The translations under genes and the position numbers were made by a program. 64,000 bases of DNA from Neurospora tetraspora. Its lineage: Eukaryota > Ascomycota > Sordariomycetes > Sordariales > Sordariaceae. Positions within the stretch are counted from its first letter, which is position 1, and the number at the start of each line of letters is the position of its first letter. The stretch lies in assembly GCF_033439725.1 (NCBI RefSeq), contig NW_026944391.1:744001-808000 (forward strand), given 5' to 3'. Below, piece by piece: positions 1 through 11,964 of the stretch. Under the pieces are notes generated by a model. It saw only the letters and a list, made by a program, of their open reading frames with translations. It was not told where the DNA came from and did no database searches.

Positions 1-2875
1 CAGCTGGAGGTTGCCGCCCCAGGGCCCCTCATCACACCACAAATGTACAAGGAGACGAAGCGTCGAAAGCTTGCGATAGAGGAGATCCAGTCGTCGCTCA
101 TTCGAAAGCGATCCAACACGACAACTACTGAGCTGTCTCAGCTGCCTACACCAATATCAGGGAGTCCTGATCAATCGCTCGCGGAACCAGCCGAGGTACC
201 GACAGTGTTGAACAAACCCGATCTGCCAGCTGCTCTTCCACATCCTGCCGAAGACGTATTGTCGCAACCAACCGCCGAAGGGATTTTCCAAAACATCAGG
301 ATGCAATATTTTGAAGCTCTATATCATTCAAAGGGATCATTGGCGTATTTTGCAAAGGGGCCGCTCTCTAGGGCACGAGCGGCTTTCCACTTAGACTGCG
401 ACTTGAACCTCGAAATGAGCCATCTCATTGACTTTCTGAGAAGTCTTGTTATGACGACAGCTTTGATAGACAAGAAGTATCGGGAGACTCTCCCCGAAGT
501 TATCGGCAAAATGAAGACCATTGTGGAGGATTCCGAGCAAGCGCGTTCACGGTTGAAGCCCAGAAAGAAGAGGGTCAAAAAACCAAAGCTTGGCAAGGAT
601 GGACTTTATCCGTCGGAAGAAGAGCATATCGAGCGATGGTGGGTGACGCACAAGCCGAGTACTATACAAGACGATGAGAAAATGGTGGCGGCGACAGAGG
701 CCAAACACCACATCTCGGCTCTACGGCGTCGGGAGACTCAGTTGCAGATGATCATAATACTCGAGATACTGGCTCTCGAGCCTCTGAACAGACCGGTAGA
801 AGCTGCAGAGGACAGCCAATTGCCGGGCTTGGATACGCAAGAACCGATCAAACCAGAAGGAAACAAAAAGAAGAACAAGACGGCCAACTTAGCGCTGTTG
901 CTGGATATGCATGCTGATCGTCTCTGCATTTGGCAGAGCACAACTCTAGACGAAGTCAAGGCTTTGACAGAATCACAGCCTTCTGCTGGGGAACAAGAGG
1001 CGTCAGCAGAGAATAATAATTCAGATCCTTTGCGAGATTTCTGTGTCGACATCATCGTCCCCTTGTAAGTCATGACCCATTTCCGTCGGAATAACTCGGA
1101 TGCTGATTAAACCACGACAGTTTCTCTGCTCGTCTACCGGAGCTTTGCGACTCCATCAACCGCAAGCTAGGCGGTCCGGTGATACAAGCCCCCAAAGAAA
1201 AGGCGAAAACAGTCGCAGCATCCAAGCCAAAGCCTGGGGCCCCTGCGAAACGAGTAACAGCTACCAAAAAGGAGAATGAAAGAACTCTACAGCGTGTGCT
1301 CTCCAATGAGCGCATGAGACGAAGTGTCTCAAGGGGTCCATCTGGGACGATCGCACTGCTGCGCTCGGCAAGTGCCACTGCCATCCCGGGCCTGAAAAGA
1401 GAGGGCAGTGAGCCCCTGTTGGGAATGATACCCAAGAGCGAGGCTGTAGCGGTTAAAGAGAAGAACATTTCCATCTTCTCGCGGAGCGCTGGGTCTTTGG
1501 CAAACAATGAAGACGCCAAGGCGAAAAAGAAGGCTCGTCTCGAGGCCGAGCTCAAGGAGGCCATTTCTGCGCTTAAAAAGCCAAACCGGGCCTTGGCTGG
1601 TAAAGAGATTGTAGAGGAGGCTGAGAGACGTACAGCTCAGCCAAAGAGTAGTAAGTAATCTCTCGATACCCGTCATTATGGAGCAGGACTAACACCCTGC
1701 CAGAGCTTAACAAAAAGCAACCAAGAGCCGCCGGCGTGCAAATCAAGGCCACTCCCGCGAACAATCGATTCAAGGACGTATTCGCCAAAGAATCACAGCC
1801 TCTACATCTGGATCATCTCTTCGAAGAGGACGACGGTCCCGCCATACCGTCTAGCGCCTCAGTAGTCCCTGCGTCTACTTTACCCCGCAAGTTCACCAAC
1901 GTGTTTGCCACTTCCACCACCCCCAACATCGGCGCCAACAACCCATCTTCTCAAGGAGGGAATGAAGCCGGCGGACAGCTCCCACCGCGCAAGCAGCAAG
2001 TGCAAGAGACTCCTCTAAGGAAAAAGTCCGTCCCACATCTCTCGCTCCCTCAAATCGACGAGGAGGAAGTCGAGGAGGAGGCGACCCCGGTACCGCCGCC
2101 CAAGACCGTGAACGTACACGTTCAAGCAACAACACCAATGCGCAAACAGCGATTTACACAGCAGCAACAACTACCAGTACCTCGACCCTCCGAGAGTCAT
2201 CATCTCCAGGTACAACAAGCAAGAACCCCTCAACGAAAGCGAGGAGCTATTCAGGGAACTCCTATTATGCGAAATCGGAAATCCCTACAACAATCACTAC
2301 TGCCCCAGATCGTGGAGGAGGAAGACGTCGATCCCCTAACCCACAGCACCATCCCTTCGTCCTCTCCGATCTTTTTTGCAAAAAGGTCGACGATTATTAC
2401 GCCCCCGTTGTTTAATAGGGCCGCAAAGCAGCAGCAGCAGCAGCAACACCTAGTCCCTCCAACACCCCTCGGCAACCGCTCCGGTAATAAAGGAGCAGCA
2501 GCAGATTTCCTCCCATCCTCCCCTGGGTTTGCCTTCATCGAGACCCCGCTGAACAACAACACAAAGACGGCGGCCAAGTCGACGAGTAGTACCAACGCCG
2601 CCGAAGGAGTTGTTGTTGATGATACCCCGATTAAATCTAGGCTTCCGACGAGTGCTTTTACCTCCACCACGACGGTGGGGGGTGGTGGTGAGAATAACCG
2701 CCCTTTCAGTAGCAGCAGCAGCAGCAGTAGTCGTCGCAGTAGCAATGGTATGGGTAGAGGAGTAGGAGGAGGAGGAGTTACCAAAATCAAGAAAGAGAAG
2801 GAGGACACATCATCGCCGGTCGTCAGCATATACCAGCGCTTGGGCTGGGATGATACAGATGATGATTTGGCATAA
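1..2875 (+). CDS. sld3: DNA replication initiation factor Sld3 (5' end outside window)
   Basis: Sld3 loads Cdc45 onto licensed origins and, once phosphorylated by CDK, docks to Dpb11/TopBP1 to start replication. I read three exons: 1-1064, 1121-1650 and 1704-2875, with GTAAGT donors and a GACTAAC branch site in intron 2; the phases join cleanly (exon 1 to 2 gives DIIVPFFSARLPELCD). The frame is open to the left edge, so the start lies upstream; the first ATG inside is at 43. The Sld3/STD region begins near LAYFAKGPLSRARAAF and runs through YPSEEEHIERWW and the RRRETQLQMIIILEILALE helix. The last exon is low-complexity, with Q and S runs, and ends in a conserved-looking YQRLGWDDTDDDLA tail. 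Three TPxR sites lie in exon 3. Identification rests on remembered family features; I am confident of the family and less sure of exact splice sites. Confidence 0.88.
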
Positions 2876-2931
2876 TTCTGGGGGACTTTATGTTGTTGGG
2901 CGTCCGTTGTTCATGGATGGCATTTATATAT

Positions 2932-2934
<3 letters not shown>

Positions 2935-2968
<34 letters not shown>

Positions 2969-2970
2969 AT
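2935..2970 (+). repeat. (CCCATA)n hexanucleotide tract
   Basis: About five to six CCCATA units lie 60 bp past the sld3 stop, in the presumed 3' UTR. The 456 bp between the sld3 and dpb4 stop codons hold nothing else that I recognise. Confidence 0.9.
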
Positions 2971-3331
2971 AAGGCATTTGCATACATTCAGAAAGTTTCA
3001 GCGGTTAGGAATCAGAAGAGAAGGTCGAATAGGTAGCTGCATCAGTTAGGGCTGCACGGAGATAGATGATACATATGAGAATAGATGAATATCAAACATC
3101 TTGCTTTCATGGCATCTTGATTTGTTATGTTCATGTCGTTTCTAGGTAGGTAGAGCCATATTATTCTCGAACCCATTTTCCCCTGGGCTCCCCGCAGACA
3201 AGAACGGCGGTATATATATAAAATGGATGATGGGCCTCACTCAGGGTATCATCTTTTCTCCACCCCTCTCTCCCCTCATTTCCTATCCTTTTTCTTGTCC
3301 CCTCTACCCCTGACTTCATGAAGTGACTAGA

Positions 3332-4764
3332 CTAATCACTATCATCATCAAGCGCCTCATCCTCATCAGGCGGTCCCGCCCTCTCCTCCTCATCATCCTC
3401 CTCCTCCTCTTCTCCTTCTTGCTGCCCATCCTCCTCCTCCTCATCTTCCTCCTCCTCTTCCGCCTCCTCCTCCTCCTCCTCCTCCTCATCCTCATCATCC
3501 ACCTCTTCATCCGGCACCGTCTCCGCATCCGACGGATCTTGTTCTTCTCCGTCTACTTCCATTTTTGTTGACGACGTGTCCACCTTCGCCTTCTTGGCCG
3601 ACCGAGGTCCTCCTCCTTCTCTGTCTGTTGTCGATGTCGCTCCTGCTGCGCCGGACGCAGCAGCGGAGAACTGGTTTTGGTTTTGGTTGTTGTCGTTGTC
3701 GGCTTGATCATTTGCTTCTCCTCCTTCTGGTTTATCGTCGCCGTCACCGCCGGCTGCGCTGCCAGGACCGCCGGCACCGGAAACGGAACCGGAACCGCCG
3801 CCACCGGCCTTTTTGGCTGCGGCTACCTTTTTGCGGTAGACTGATCGTTTGGAGGTTTGGATTTCGTTGAATTCTGTTTTTTGTTTGTGTGGGTGGTTAG
3901 TGCGTGTTTTTCAGGAACAGATACGCTATGTGCTGTGCTGTGCTGGTTTCCTGAACTGGAAAATGGCTGGGGAACATGGCGAAGGAAGGGGAAAGATGAG
4001 GGACAACGAAGGTTGTTGGATGGATGGATGATGTAAAACGTACTCGCAAACTCAGCCTCCAACTTCTCCCGCATGAACCCGTACTCGATCTCGTCTAGGG
4101 CTTTGAACACGTCCGCCGGCATGATGGTCTTCTTTCCTGATGACACGGTATGTTCGTTTGCACTAGTTTTTCAGGGTCAGAGTCAGTGGAAGCATAGGTA
4201 GGGTAAAAACAAATGAAAGACATACGCATTAGCCAAATGACTGATAAAAACCGTCGCGCTCTTGGTCATGGCCAAAATCGCATTCGCCTGTATCTGCGTA
4301 TTCGACGGCAACACCCCCTTGGCAAGACGGGTGATGATCGATTTCGGAAGCGTGAGGTCTTCGATTGTGATGGCGTCGCGCTCCTTTTCCCTTTCCCTTT
4401 CCCGTTCCCGCTCCTTTTCCCGTTCCAACTTGTCCTTCTCTGATCCCCCTCCTCCTCCTCCTCCCCGCTTAGACTCTGATGGTGATGTTGGTCCTACTCC
4501 TCCTCCTCCTGTTGCTGATCCCGTGGTTGACGAGGCGCGGCCGGCAGCGGCAGAAGGTGCTGGGGTGGATTGCTTTTCAGATGTTGTGGGTAGTACAGGT
4601 GGAAGAGGTTCATCCCGCTCGATGGCGGCCGCGGCGAGGGCGGAGGCTGGGTTGGCGGAGAGAATTGGTTCGCCTGTGGCCATTGTCATGTCTTCGTCGG
4701 CTACGACGAAGCGTGCTACAGAGACGTCGCTGCGACGAGTACCGTCGGTCTTCTTTGGTGGCAT
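3332..4764 (-). CDS. dpb4: DNA polymerase epsilon subunit D (Dpb4), histone-fold protein
   Basis: Dpb4 pairs with Dpb3 as an H2A/H2B-like dimer in DNA polymerase epsilon, and family members also serve in ISWI/CHRAC remodelers. Three exons: 4226-4764, 4044-4162 and 3332-3873, giving 399 residues. Junctions restore the family core: HLANA joins to ANEHTVSSGKKTIMPADVF, and LEAEFA joins to KFNEIQTSKR. The start is MPPKKTDGTRR at 4764. The histone fold spans about residues 135-219 (DLTLPKSIITRLAKG, NTQIQANAILAMTKSATVF). Before it is a Gly-rich then Lys/Arg/Glu-repeat stretch. After it is a very acidic tail with long Glu runs, encoded by a polypyrimidine tract on the + strand (3390-3510). It is about twice the length of yeast Dpb4 because of these two flanks. 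It converges with sld3. Confidence 0.9.
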
Positions 4765-6128
4765 TGTTACTTGGGTGGTCTGGAGTTGTTTTATGGAGGG
4801 CTCACACGTCGATGGTTGAATTCGGGACGAGCTGTTCACAATGCCGGTAGTTGTTGATCCTCGTAGCGGAGGGGTCAAATGTGCTGAAGTCCAGTAGACG
4901 CTTGGAGTACAACAAAATGCCTTCAACTGCGACTGCGGAGTGTGGGGGAGGAGCAATGGATGGGATGCGGAGAAAATTGCGGCGCGTCACCCGAGGACGC
5001 GTTAAACAGCTAGGGACGTAAAGTGAAGGATGTTAGTGTCGCACGAACCAATGTCTTTTCCCCTGGAAATAACCCCGAATGGCCTCGAGTTGGCCCCGGC
5101 AGCTTGTTAGCGCGAGACCTCTGGTCAACTTACCTGGGCGTTCCAACAACCAGTTTTTGCATCCTACCCACACCAGTTGCCATATCTGAGTGTAAGTATG
5201 TTAAAATAGACCTTAGCAATGTATTTTACCAGTTGATTTTGCCTTTTAACGTGTCCTCGCAGCAGTTCGGACGGGTTAAAAAGTCTCATTTGGAGTACCG
5301 GGCTAACACATAAACCAGCACTGGACTGTAAGCTTCAACAACCATCGTGAGGGCCCATCTCTCACTCTTTTCCTCTTCACGTTCAGTAGTTAATGCTTGG
5401 AACGATGAAGTCAAAATAGATAACATTCACCGTTAAGACGCAATTATTTTGAAGTAAGGTCTGATTTTGGGTCAAATTCATGATCAAAATCCCGTATCGT
5501 CCTATCACCGCTTGCTTCTCACTCGCAAACAACCACACACAAATATCACCACAACCCACACACCTCCCAATACAACCTGATCAGACAAAAATGAACCAAA
5601 AGACCCGAGCGACATACACAGTCAGTTGAGACTGTGTGTTTAAATTGACGTCCCTCTCTCTCCTAGTGACAGTCCTCCAAACTGACCCTATGGGTGGGTA
5701 GGGGAGGGAAGAAAAAAAGGAACGCGAAAAAGAATAAGAGTAAGAACGTTCTCTCAGAAAAGGGTATATCCAACACATAAAGTATCCTCTCGTTCCTAAA
5801 GATAATTTTCAACAGCCAGTCTAGGCTGTCTGTCTGTCATCCATGAAGACAAAACAAAAACAAAAGCCGTATAAAAAATTTTTTCAAATAAATAAAAAAT
5901 GTTCCTGCATTTCGGCAATGAGCCAGCATTAATGTGCCCAAGGCATAACTAGGCCTCGGATCCAAAGAACTGTGTGAATGTGTGAGGTAGCTTCCAGCAC
6001 CTCGGTGTGTGTAGGAGTGAGGTAGGTAGATCAAACGATCTGTGAAAAGTTGATATGGCTTCCAGCCTACGGAGACGGAAATGGTGACGGAGGAGAGAGA
6101 GTAAGTAAGTATCGGTATTTCTCAATCA
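4765..6128. other. Intergenic, 1.36 kb
   Basis: This holds the dpb4 upstream region and the 3' side of the 6129 gene. Short open frames here have no coding bias and no family features. I see no RNA gene or repeat of note. Confidence 0.6.
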
Positions 6129-7151
6129 TCACCCGATCGCCCGTCCGATCTCTTCCTCTCTCAAGAATTGTCTCCGCGAAAGCGCATCATCGCCAAGCGA
6201 CAGCCTCGGAGGAACCGTCACCCCCGAGTGAAGACGTGAATGGTGCATGCGCATGCTGCTGGTGCGAGCGTGGTCGATGGAATGTCGCCCGGGAAATCCT
6301 CCTCCTCCTGTGTCGGATGTGTAGCCTCCTCCGCCTCGGTAGTATGCCGCTCTGTTGTTGTTGTAGTTGTTGTAGTTGATATAGTTTGAGTAACCGCCTA
6401 TGCTGCTGGTGCTACTTTTTGAACTCGTCTTCCTCCCATGTCTCGGACGTGGTGATGATGCGGCGGCAGCATGTGCACCTGGCGGTAGCTTGTATAGCCG
6501 AGAGGGCTGGCGCTTGGGCGCTGGTATCCATGGCACATCGCCGGGGACCGTTTCGTCTGTGAGCCCGGCTCGGGAGTTGGGAGCCCTTGCGAGGATAGGG
6601 GTTGGTGGTAGTGGCGTGTGGTCGATGCTCGTTTTTCCATAATAGCCGCTGTGGGTGCTATGTGCGGCGGGCCGAGGCGAGCCCTCGTCGAGTGATTTCC
6701 GGGTTTCTCCAGCTGCTTGGTCTTGAGGGTTGACGTAGACGATGACGCTTGCGGGTTTCTTTACCGAGCTTGTTGATGATTGTTTCCCATGGCTGGTGTT
6801 CAAACGATCCCCTGTTGCCGATCTGCTCTTTCCATCTACGTCGGTGTCGTCCATGGTCGTAAACCAAGCCTCCTCACTTTTTGGGGTTTTCCATGTTGCA
6901 ATTTCCTCATCGTCGACAGGTGTAACGGTTCGTGAAAAGACTCGTATCTGCCGTCTTTTCTTCCTCCAGCATAGACAGAGCACAACAGCCGCCAAGAAGA
7001 GAACCACGACTGGGATTGCGCTGCTTAGGATGATGATGAGAAGCTTTCTTCCTGTGTCTGGACTCGTGGCATCGTCGCCATCGAATGGTTCTCCCCTTTT
7101 CTGATTTGTAACGGCGTGGACAAACCTCGTCACGGTCGTGATTGGGGGCAT
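6129..7151 (-). CDS. Single-pass membrane protein, function unknown
   Basis: An intronless frame of 340 residues if it starts at MPPITTVTRF (7151). The frame stays open upstream to an ATG at 7364, but those 71 residues look like translated leader. There is a short non-cytosolic N-terminus with no clear signal peptide, then one strong membrane segment (LLIIILSSAIPVVVLFLAAV) at about residues 33-58, then a WRKKRR stop-transfer cluster. The cytosolic part of about 280 residues is Ser/Pro-rich with RTVTPVDDEEIATWK, a YNNYNNN stretch and Gly/Tyr repeats. The TPVDDEE-x-x-WK motif right after the membrane helix recalls a group of fungal single-TM proteins, so I take the gene as real, but I know no function. 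Confidence 0.75.
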   Translation of the reverse strand: MPPITTVTRFVHAVTNQKRGEPFDGDDATSPDTGRKLLIIILSSAIPVVVLFLAAVVLCLCWRKKRRQIRVFSRTVTPVDDEEIATWKTPKSEEAWFTTMDDTDVDGKSRSATGDRLNTSHGKQSSTSSVKKPASVIVYVNPQDQAAGETRKSLDEGSPRPAAHSTHSGYYGKTSIDHTPLPPTPILARAPNSRAGLTDETVPGDVPWIPAPKRQPSRLYKLPPGAHAAAASSPRPRHGRKTSSKSSTSSIGGYSNYINYNNYNNNRAAYYRGGGGYTSDTGGGGFPGRHSIDHARTSSMRMHHSRLHSGVTVPPRLSLGDDALSRRQFLREEEIGRAIG

Positions 7152-8860
7152 AATAGGGACATAAAGTGAGGTATGGAGAAAAAAAAAAGATGAAAGCTGA
7201 AGACGGGTTGCCGTATTTCTCACAAAAACAAGGCGTAGAAGAGAAACGATGCCGCTCGTAAAGTCGACTTGATGGAGACTCGAGAATGCTGATTTCCTTG
7301 CCAGCTGCCAGACCGGCCTAACCCGACGGAATAAGGAGCTTGGTAGATATGACAAGCGCAACAATGTCTGATGAAGATGTTGTTAGCAGGTTTGATCGGT
7401 CTGACTAGATTACTGAGCAGATATGATCATAAGTGTCAAATCTTTGTCTGAACTTAGACCCGTGGTCCTGTTGAGTTTTTCCACATATGGCTCACGTCTT
7501 GGCAGTTGGTACTATACAATGCTTGGCTTAATACAGGCGATGGGAAAGGTGAAGGGTGGATGTGAGAAAACAAGCTATGTTTTACCTTTTTAAGAAGTCA
7601 TTGAGCTGGTCTTGATTTCAGAGAGCAACTCTGTTTACCATATGACTTGACTTGATGAAGCGGATGAGGAACTCGAAAGCAAGAGGAGCGATGATGAAAG
7701 TAGACTGTTTGAACTGTGGGGGAGAAACCAGATACCAGGAGTCGAATAACTCGAGGAACAACCCATTGGCACAGAGGCCTTGTGGTCTGGAGTACTTGGA
7801 AGAGAAGAGGTGCAAGAGTGGGATAAACGAGAGGAGAGGGTTCTTGATGTTCAAACCGCTTGAAGGATGGAGCAAGCTTGGATCCCAACCGGCCGACATA
7901 CAGTGTAAGCAGCAGCAAGGAAGCAACCACGAGGTCGGAAGTAGGTGGCGTACCTACACGGTTATAGCTATAAAAATAACGACGAAGACCTGGAAAAGGA
8001 ATGACCGGCATATATATTCCCAGTCCCACATCAACAAAGACGGGCACTATCCCATCCTGGGCAGGAGTGGTGGGCTAGCCTGGCGGGCTAGCCGGGCGGG
8101 GTGTGGTGAGGTGTGCATTTTGTGATGGATACCGGGTGGGTGGATGGTGGTGAGAGCACCAGGAAGACTCGAGATCCTAGTACCTTGCATATCTCCCAGT
8201 TCCATCCCTTTCAGGGCACCCGCAGTCCCACCGTAGCTTTATGGATGTGTAAGCCCAACGTCGGGGTTTCGAGGTATGTGAAGCTCGACAATATCAGAGG
8301 TTGTTGGTCGAGTTCCCCATGTCTGGTTTGGGACGGGTGCACAATGGAAGCATTGCGTGTGCCACAGGCCTGCATGCAGTGATGGTCTCGGAATGGTTGG
8401 CCAAGGGCAGACAGAGAGATCTTTGGTCGTGACGCCCCGCTTGAATGACAGGACAATGGAACCCTCCCGGGCACTTGACCGAGACAGGGGCAGTACGCCG
8501 GAACGTTTGTACGTAGTGTACAATTTAAAAACAAAACAAAAAGTTATCTCGACGCAAACGGTGTTGGATTTGGGGGTAATTGTGTAAACGGCTGATGAGA
8601 TATTGGTACCTAGACGAGTCCGTAATAGGGGGGCATCGAGCATGGTGATGGGGGCTCGACGGACGTTTCAAGAAACAAAAACGAAATGGAATTATGGAGC
8701 TCCCAGGCACCGAAACGTCGAGTTCCCTTGTTGATGACATTGCGAACCCAATGTGAACAAAGAAATTGTCTTTCTGCTCAATGCTGTGATGTTTGCTCAC
8801 CGCCTCTCTTTTGACCATTCATAAACGGGTTTTGAGATCTGTGAGCGTTGATTTGTGAAG

Positions 8861-8887
8861 TCGGTCGGTCGGTCGGTCGGTCGGTCC
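8861..8887 (+). repeat. (GGTC)n microsatellite
   Basis: About six uninterrupted TCGG/GGTC units stand alone in the gene-poor stretch. Confidence 0.95.
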
Positions 8888-11160
8888 AGGTCTCCGAGGA
8901 AGAGGCAATTCCTGAAACATCAAAATCCAAGGGCCCGCTCTCTGTCGTGGATGTTGTCCATTGGCTGGTCATCTCAAGGTGGGGGACGAGAGAAAGCCCG
9001 GTCTTGTCCCGGCCAAGCTTCCGCTTCATTGCTTGAACCTCTGAAGTGCCGTGGAAAGTGGGAGTACGTGCTGGGCCGATTACTTAGCTCAGTAGCTTGG
9101 GCAAGCTCGGTTGCAAGGAACAGAAATTTTGATATCGGAGAATGACCCGGACGTGAGATGGATCCGACAGCGGTCTCTGGCTCCTTCATCCACGGCACTT
9201 CGCTTTTGTGGATTCCTGCCTGGGTATTGCTATCCGGGTACAGCATCATCTTTTGAAGTCATCGCCGGTTGGTGAATCGGAGCAAGGACGTGAAAAAAAT
9301 TGATGAAATCTCCGAGGAAAGATGGAGGTTTTACCCCATCTGGTATCGGCAACCTTAACAGCCTTAACAAATCGTCCGGGGTATGTGGAGTTAGACTGAG
9401 CGAGCTAGGCCTAACCTGGTAAGATTCTGGATGGCACTGTTTCCAACTTACCCCACCGATCCACACCCGTTCCTGACTACTTTAAAGGCTCGGGCCATAC
9501 CGTTACATTACTGGCAAAAACATCGTCCCATTTTCCATCCTTTCTCCATCAACTTGATAACAGGTTTTCAGGAGATTCACTTGCTATTCCGATCCTGTAA
9601 GATTGTTCCCAGTAGCAGTAGCCTACGGAGTGTTGCTCCCGATATCACTGACCGGCCTGAACCCTGATGTAAGGGAGAGAGCCTCTAGTGTACTGAGAAC
9701 AAAAGGAACGACAGAAAGAAGCAATGGAATCGATCCTGTTCCTGCATTAGCAATCGTCACCCGCAGGAAAGCGCCGATATTGGCCCTTTTCCGTTAGTGA
9801 AGCTGAATTGTCTCAACGACATCCTTTGTCCCTCCGCGCTTATGGATCCCATCTGGGCAATGATCGTTGGTGATGCTCTCTGAACCCAGCTGCATGCCAA
9901 CATCTCGAATCCACGTTTTACCCCTCAACCTATCTTACCACTGGGGTATATCGAGCAAGATTCACACAAGAAACACACTGTCCACCCGTTGACAACAACA
10001 ACAACGAAAGAGTGTTAGCGAAAAACCACACAACCTCCTTCACGACACCGCTTTTGGTGGCTGCATCCCGCCGGGACACTGCTTTTCCCCAAGCGCCCAT
10101 GCGGTTCATGTTTGTTCCCGTCGATATATATCTCAGTATTCCCACAAGTTACACGACATTGGAGAGGATCCAAAGGATTTGGTGGGCGCATAACGGTGTA
10201 CAAGTAAGTTTGCACACATCAACATGCTCGAGTTTGGCGAATGGCTGTTGGGACAAACTTATAACTACGCCGGTCAAGTTGACCTTTGCGCGCGGTACTG
10301 TGTGTGTGAGATGCTGTGCAGACCAAAATGCTGTGTAAGACGCTGTCATTCAGTCTCACCAACCAAGATGCGTTGGACTAGAAACTGGTATGTGGAATGT
10401 GGATGGCGGTGGCTCCGGTCGACCGGTGTCTATCCCGCAAGGGAAGGCTGAAAAATGAAGATACTAGTTGCCTGCATATGGCGGTTTTCTTGATGCCCAA
10501 AGCTGTCCTATATAAGAAGGACCTTTTTCAGCTATAAACCTCCGAGGAAACGACCGCGGCCGGGATTCCTGAGCCTGTTCCTGCGTGACGTGGTCATGAT
10601 CGAGAGGTCTGGAGAAGCGAGCTCGGGAACCAACCAGACGTCTCAGACGCCATCTGACATGGTCGACTCGTCGTCTCACCTCTTTCTGGCCTGGGCCTTG
10701 CGACGGCAAGCCTGTCAGGGCTGAACAGAGTGGTCTTTTGGTCCAGGCTTCAGGCTTATCGTCAACCAGTTATCGCTCCTAAACACCATGTGGCGAATTG
10801 GTCAAGTGGTATTCAATGCCGGCCTCGTTTTATGGCGGCGGCCACTCGGGAGGGTTGTTGAAAGGAGCACTTCTGGGCGGTGATTCGTCGTGGGGTGTAA
10901 CCAGGATCTTAGTGCTGTCAGGCTTGTGGTTTTTGATGCAAATAATATTCTACTGTGTAATGCGCACGTGAGTGTACTTTGGTGGGGTAGACCTGGCGTA
11001 AAGGTCGTGAATGGGATCGTGAATCTCTTTGAATGCACCGACTAGGCAGGTTAGAAAGCGCGGTTTAATCGGCGTCCGGGCCAAGAAAAAAGGTAAACGC
11101 AATCGATAATGCTCCAGGTTGAAAATGAAGGAGGAAGAAAAGCAAAAAAAAAACAAAAAC

Positions 11161-11300
11161 AAAAAGCTTAGCTACACCACAAGATCGGGAATCGAACTCG
11201 CAACTAAGGAGGACTCAACCGACCAGATGGCAGACCTACGAAAATACCACGCGTTTTCTGGACCCAGCGCATTACCACGTAGGCTACTGGACCGTAGTGG
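11161..11300 (-). other. Possible pol III unit or degenerate tRNA/SINE-like sequence
   Basis: On the minus strand there is an A-box-like TAGCCTACGTGGTAATGCGC (complement of about 11267-11286), a B-box-like GAGTTCGATTCCCG (11186-11199), and then a TTTTT run (11161-11165). The order and spacing of about 80 bp suit a pol III promoter and terminator. However, the T-stem has two mismatches, the D-stem one, and I could not fold a full cloverleaf. It may be a decayed tRNA or SINE, or chance. Confidence 0.3.
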
Positions 11301-11951
11301 AAGGTCTATACTTTGGTGCTTATATGGTCCCAGTAGGTCATGCCGCTGGAAGGATGATCCGCTTCAAGTCACCTCACACCCTCTCCCGTCATTGTGCTAT
11401 CGGTGCACTGTTCTTTCGCGAAACAACAAACACAGGGCTCTCAACTATAATCAATCATAGGACATAGTGTCTTTTCGATGTGAAATTAAGAGAGGAGTGG
11501 GAAGTTCACCAAGTAATGTCCAGATTGTACACGAGTCAGACACTTGCATGATGCCGCAGGAACGTGCCGCTTCAGCGGACCGCCCCCGGACTACAGTGGA
11601 GCTTGGCAGGTGTCTCCAGTGCTCCATCCCCAGATTCATCAACATCACGACCGAGTTCCGTTTCGTCAACGGAATCCGTCGCTTTTCCACTTCCATGATC
11701 ACACTGTTCTGCTCATGTGAATTGCTCCTGGAAGTTGATTCTTCCAGTCTGATAATCTTCATCGAAAAGCGCTAACGACAGACTGCTGCTGCTATCTGTG
11801 GTTTCGTATTTCGGCACAAGCTAACCCGGCGCCTCCGACAACCGGGCTTTCAAGCCTCGAAAGCGGAGACCTCCTAGGCTGCTTCAACTCCGCAACACGG
11901 ATCGCTGACCGAGGACCTGAAGCCGGAGGTGCATCGGCGCCGGCACCCTTG

Positions 11952-11964
11952 TTATCGGCTTATC
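11952..11964 (-). promoter_or_regulatory. Paired GATA sites upstream of P5C dehydrogenase
   Basis: Two TTATC words (GATAA on the minus strand) start 8 bp apart, about 430 bp upstream of the P5CDH start codon. AreA/NIT2-type nitrogen regulators favour paired, close GATA elements, and proline catabolism is a classic target. Function is inferred. Confidence 0.4.

Noticed and set aside
2935-2970. CCCATA array as a telomere-like tract
   Set aside because: The fungal telomere unit is CCCTAA; this is a short internal microsatellite.
5125-5140. ACTTACCTGGG, like the 5' end of U1 snRNA
   Set aside because: No Sm site or stem-loops follow as in U1; a short chance match.
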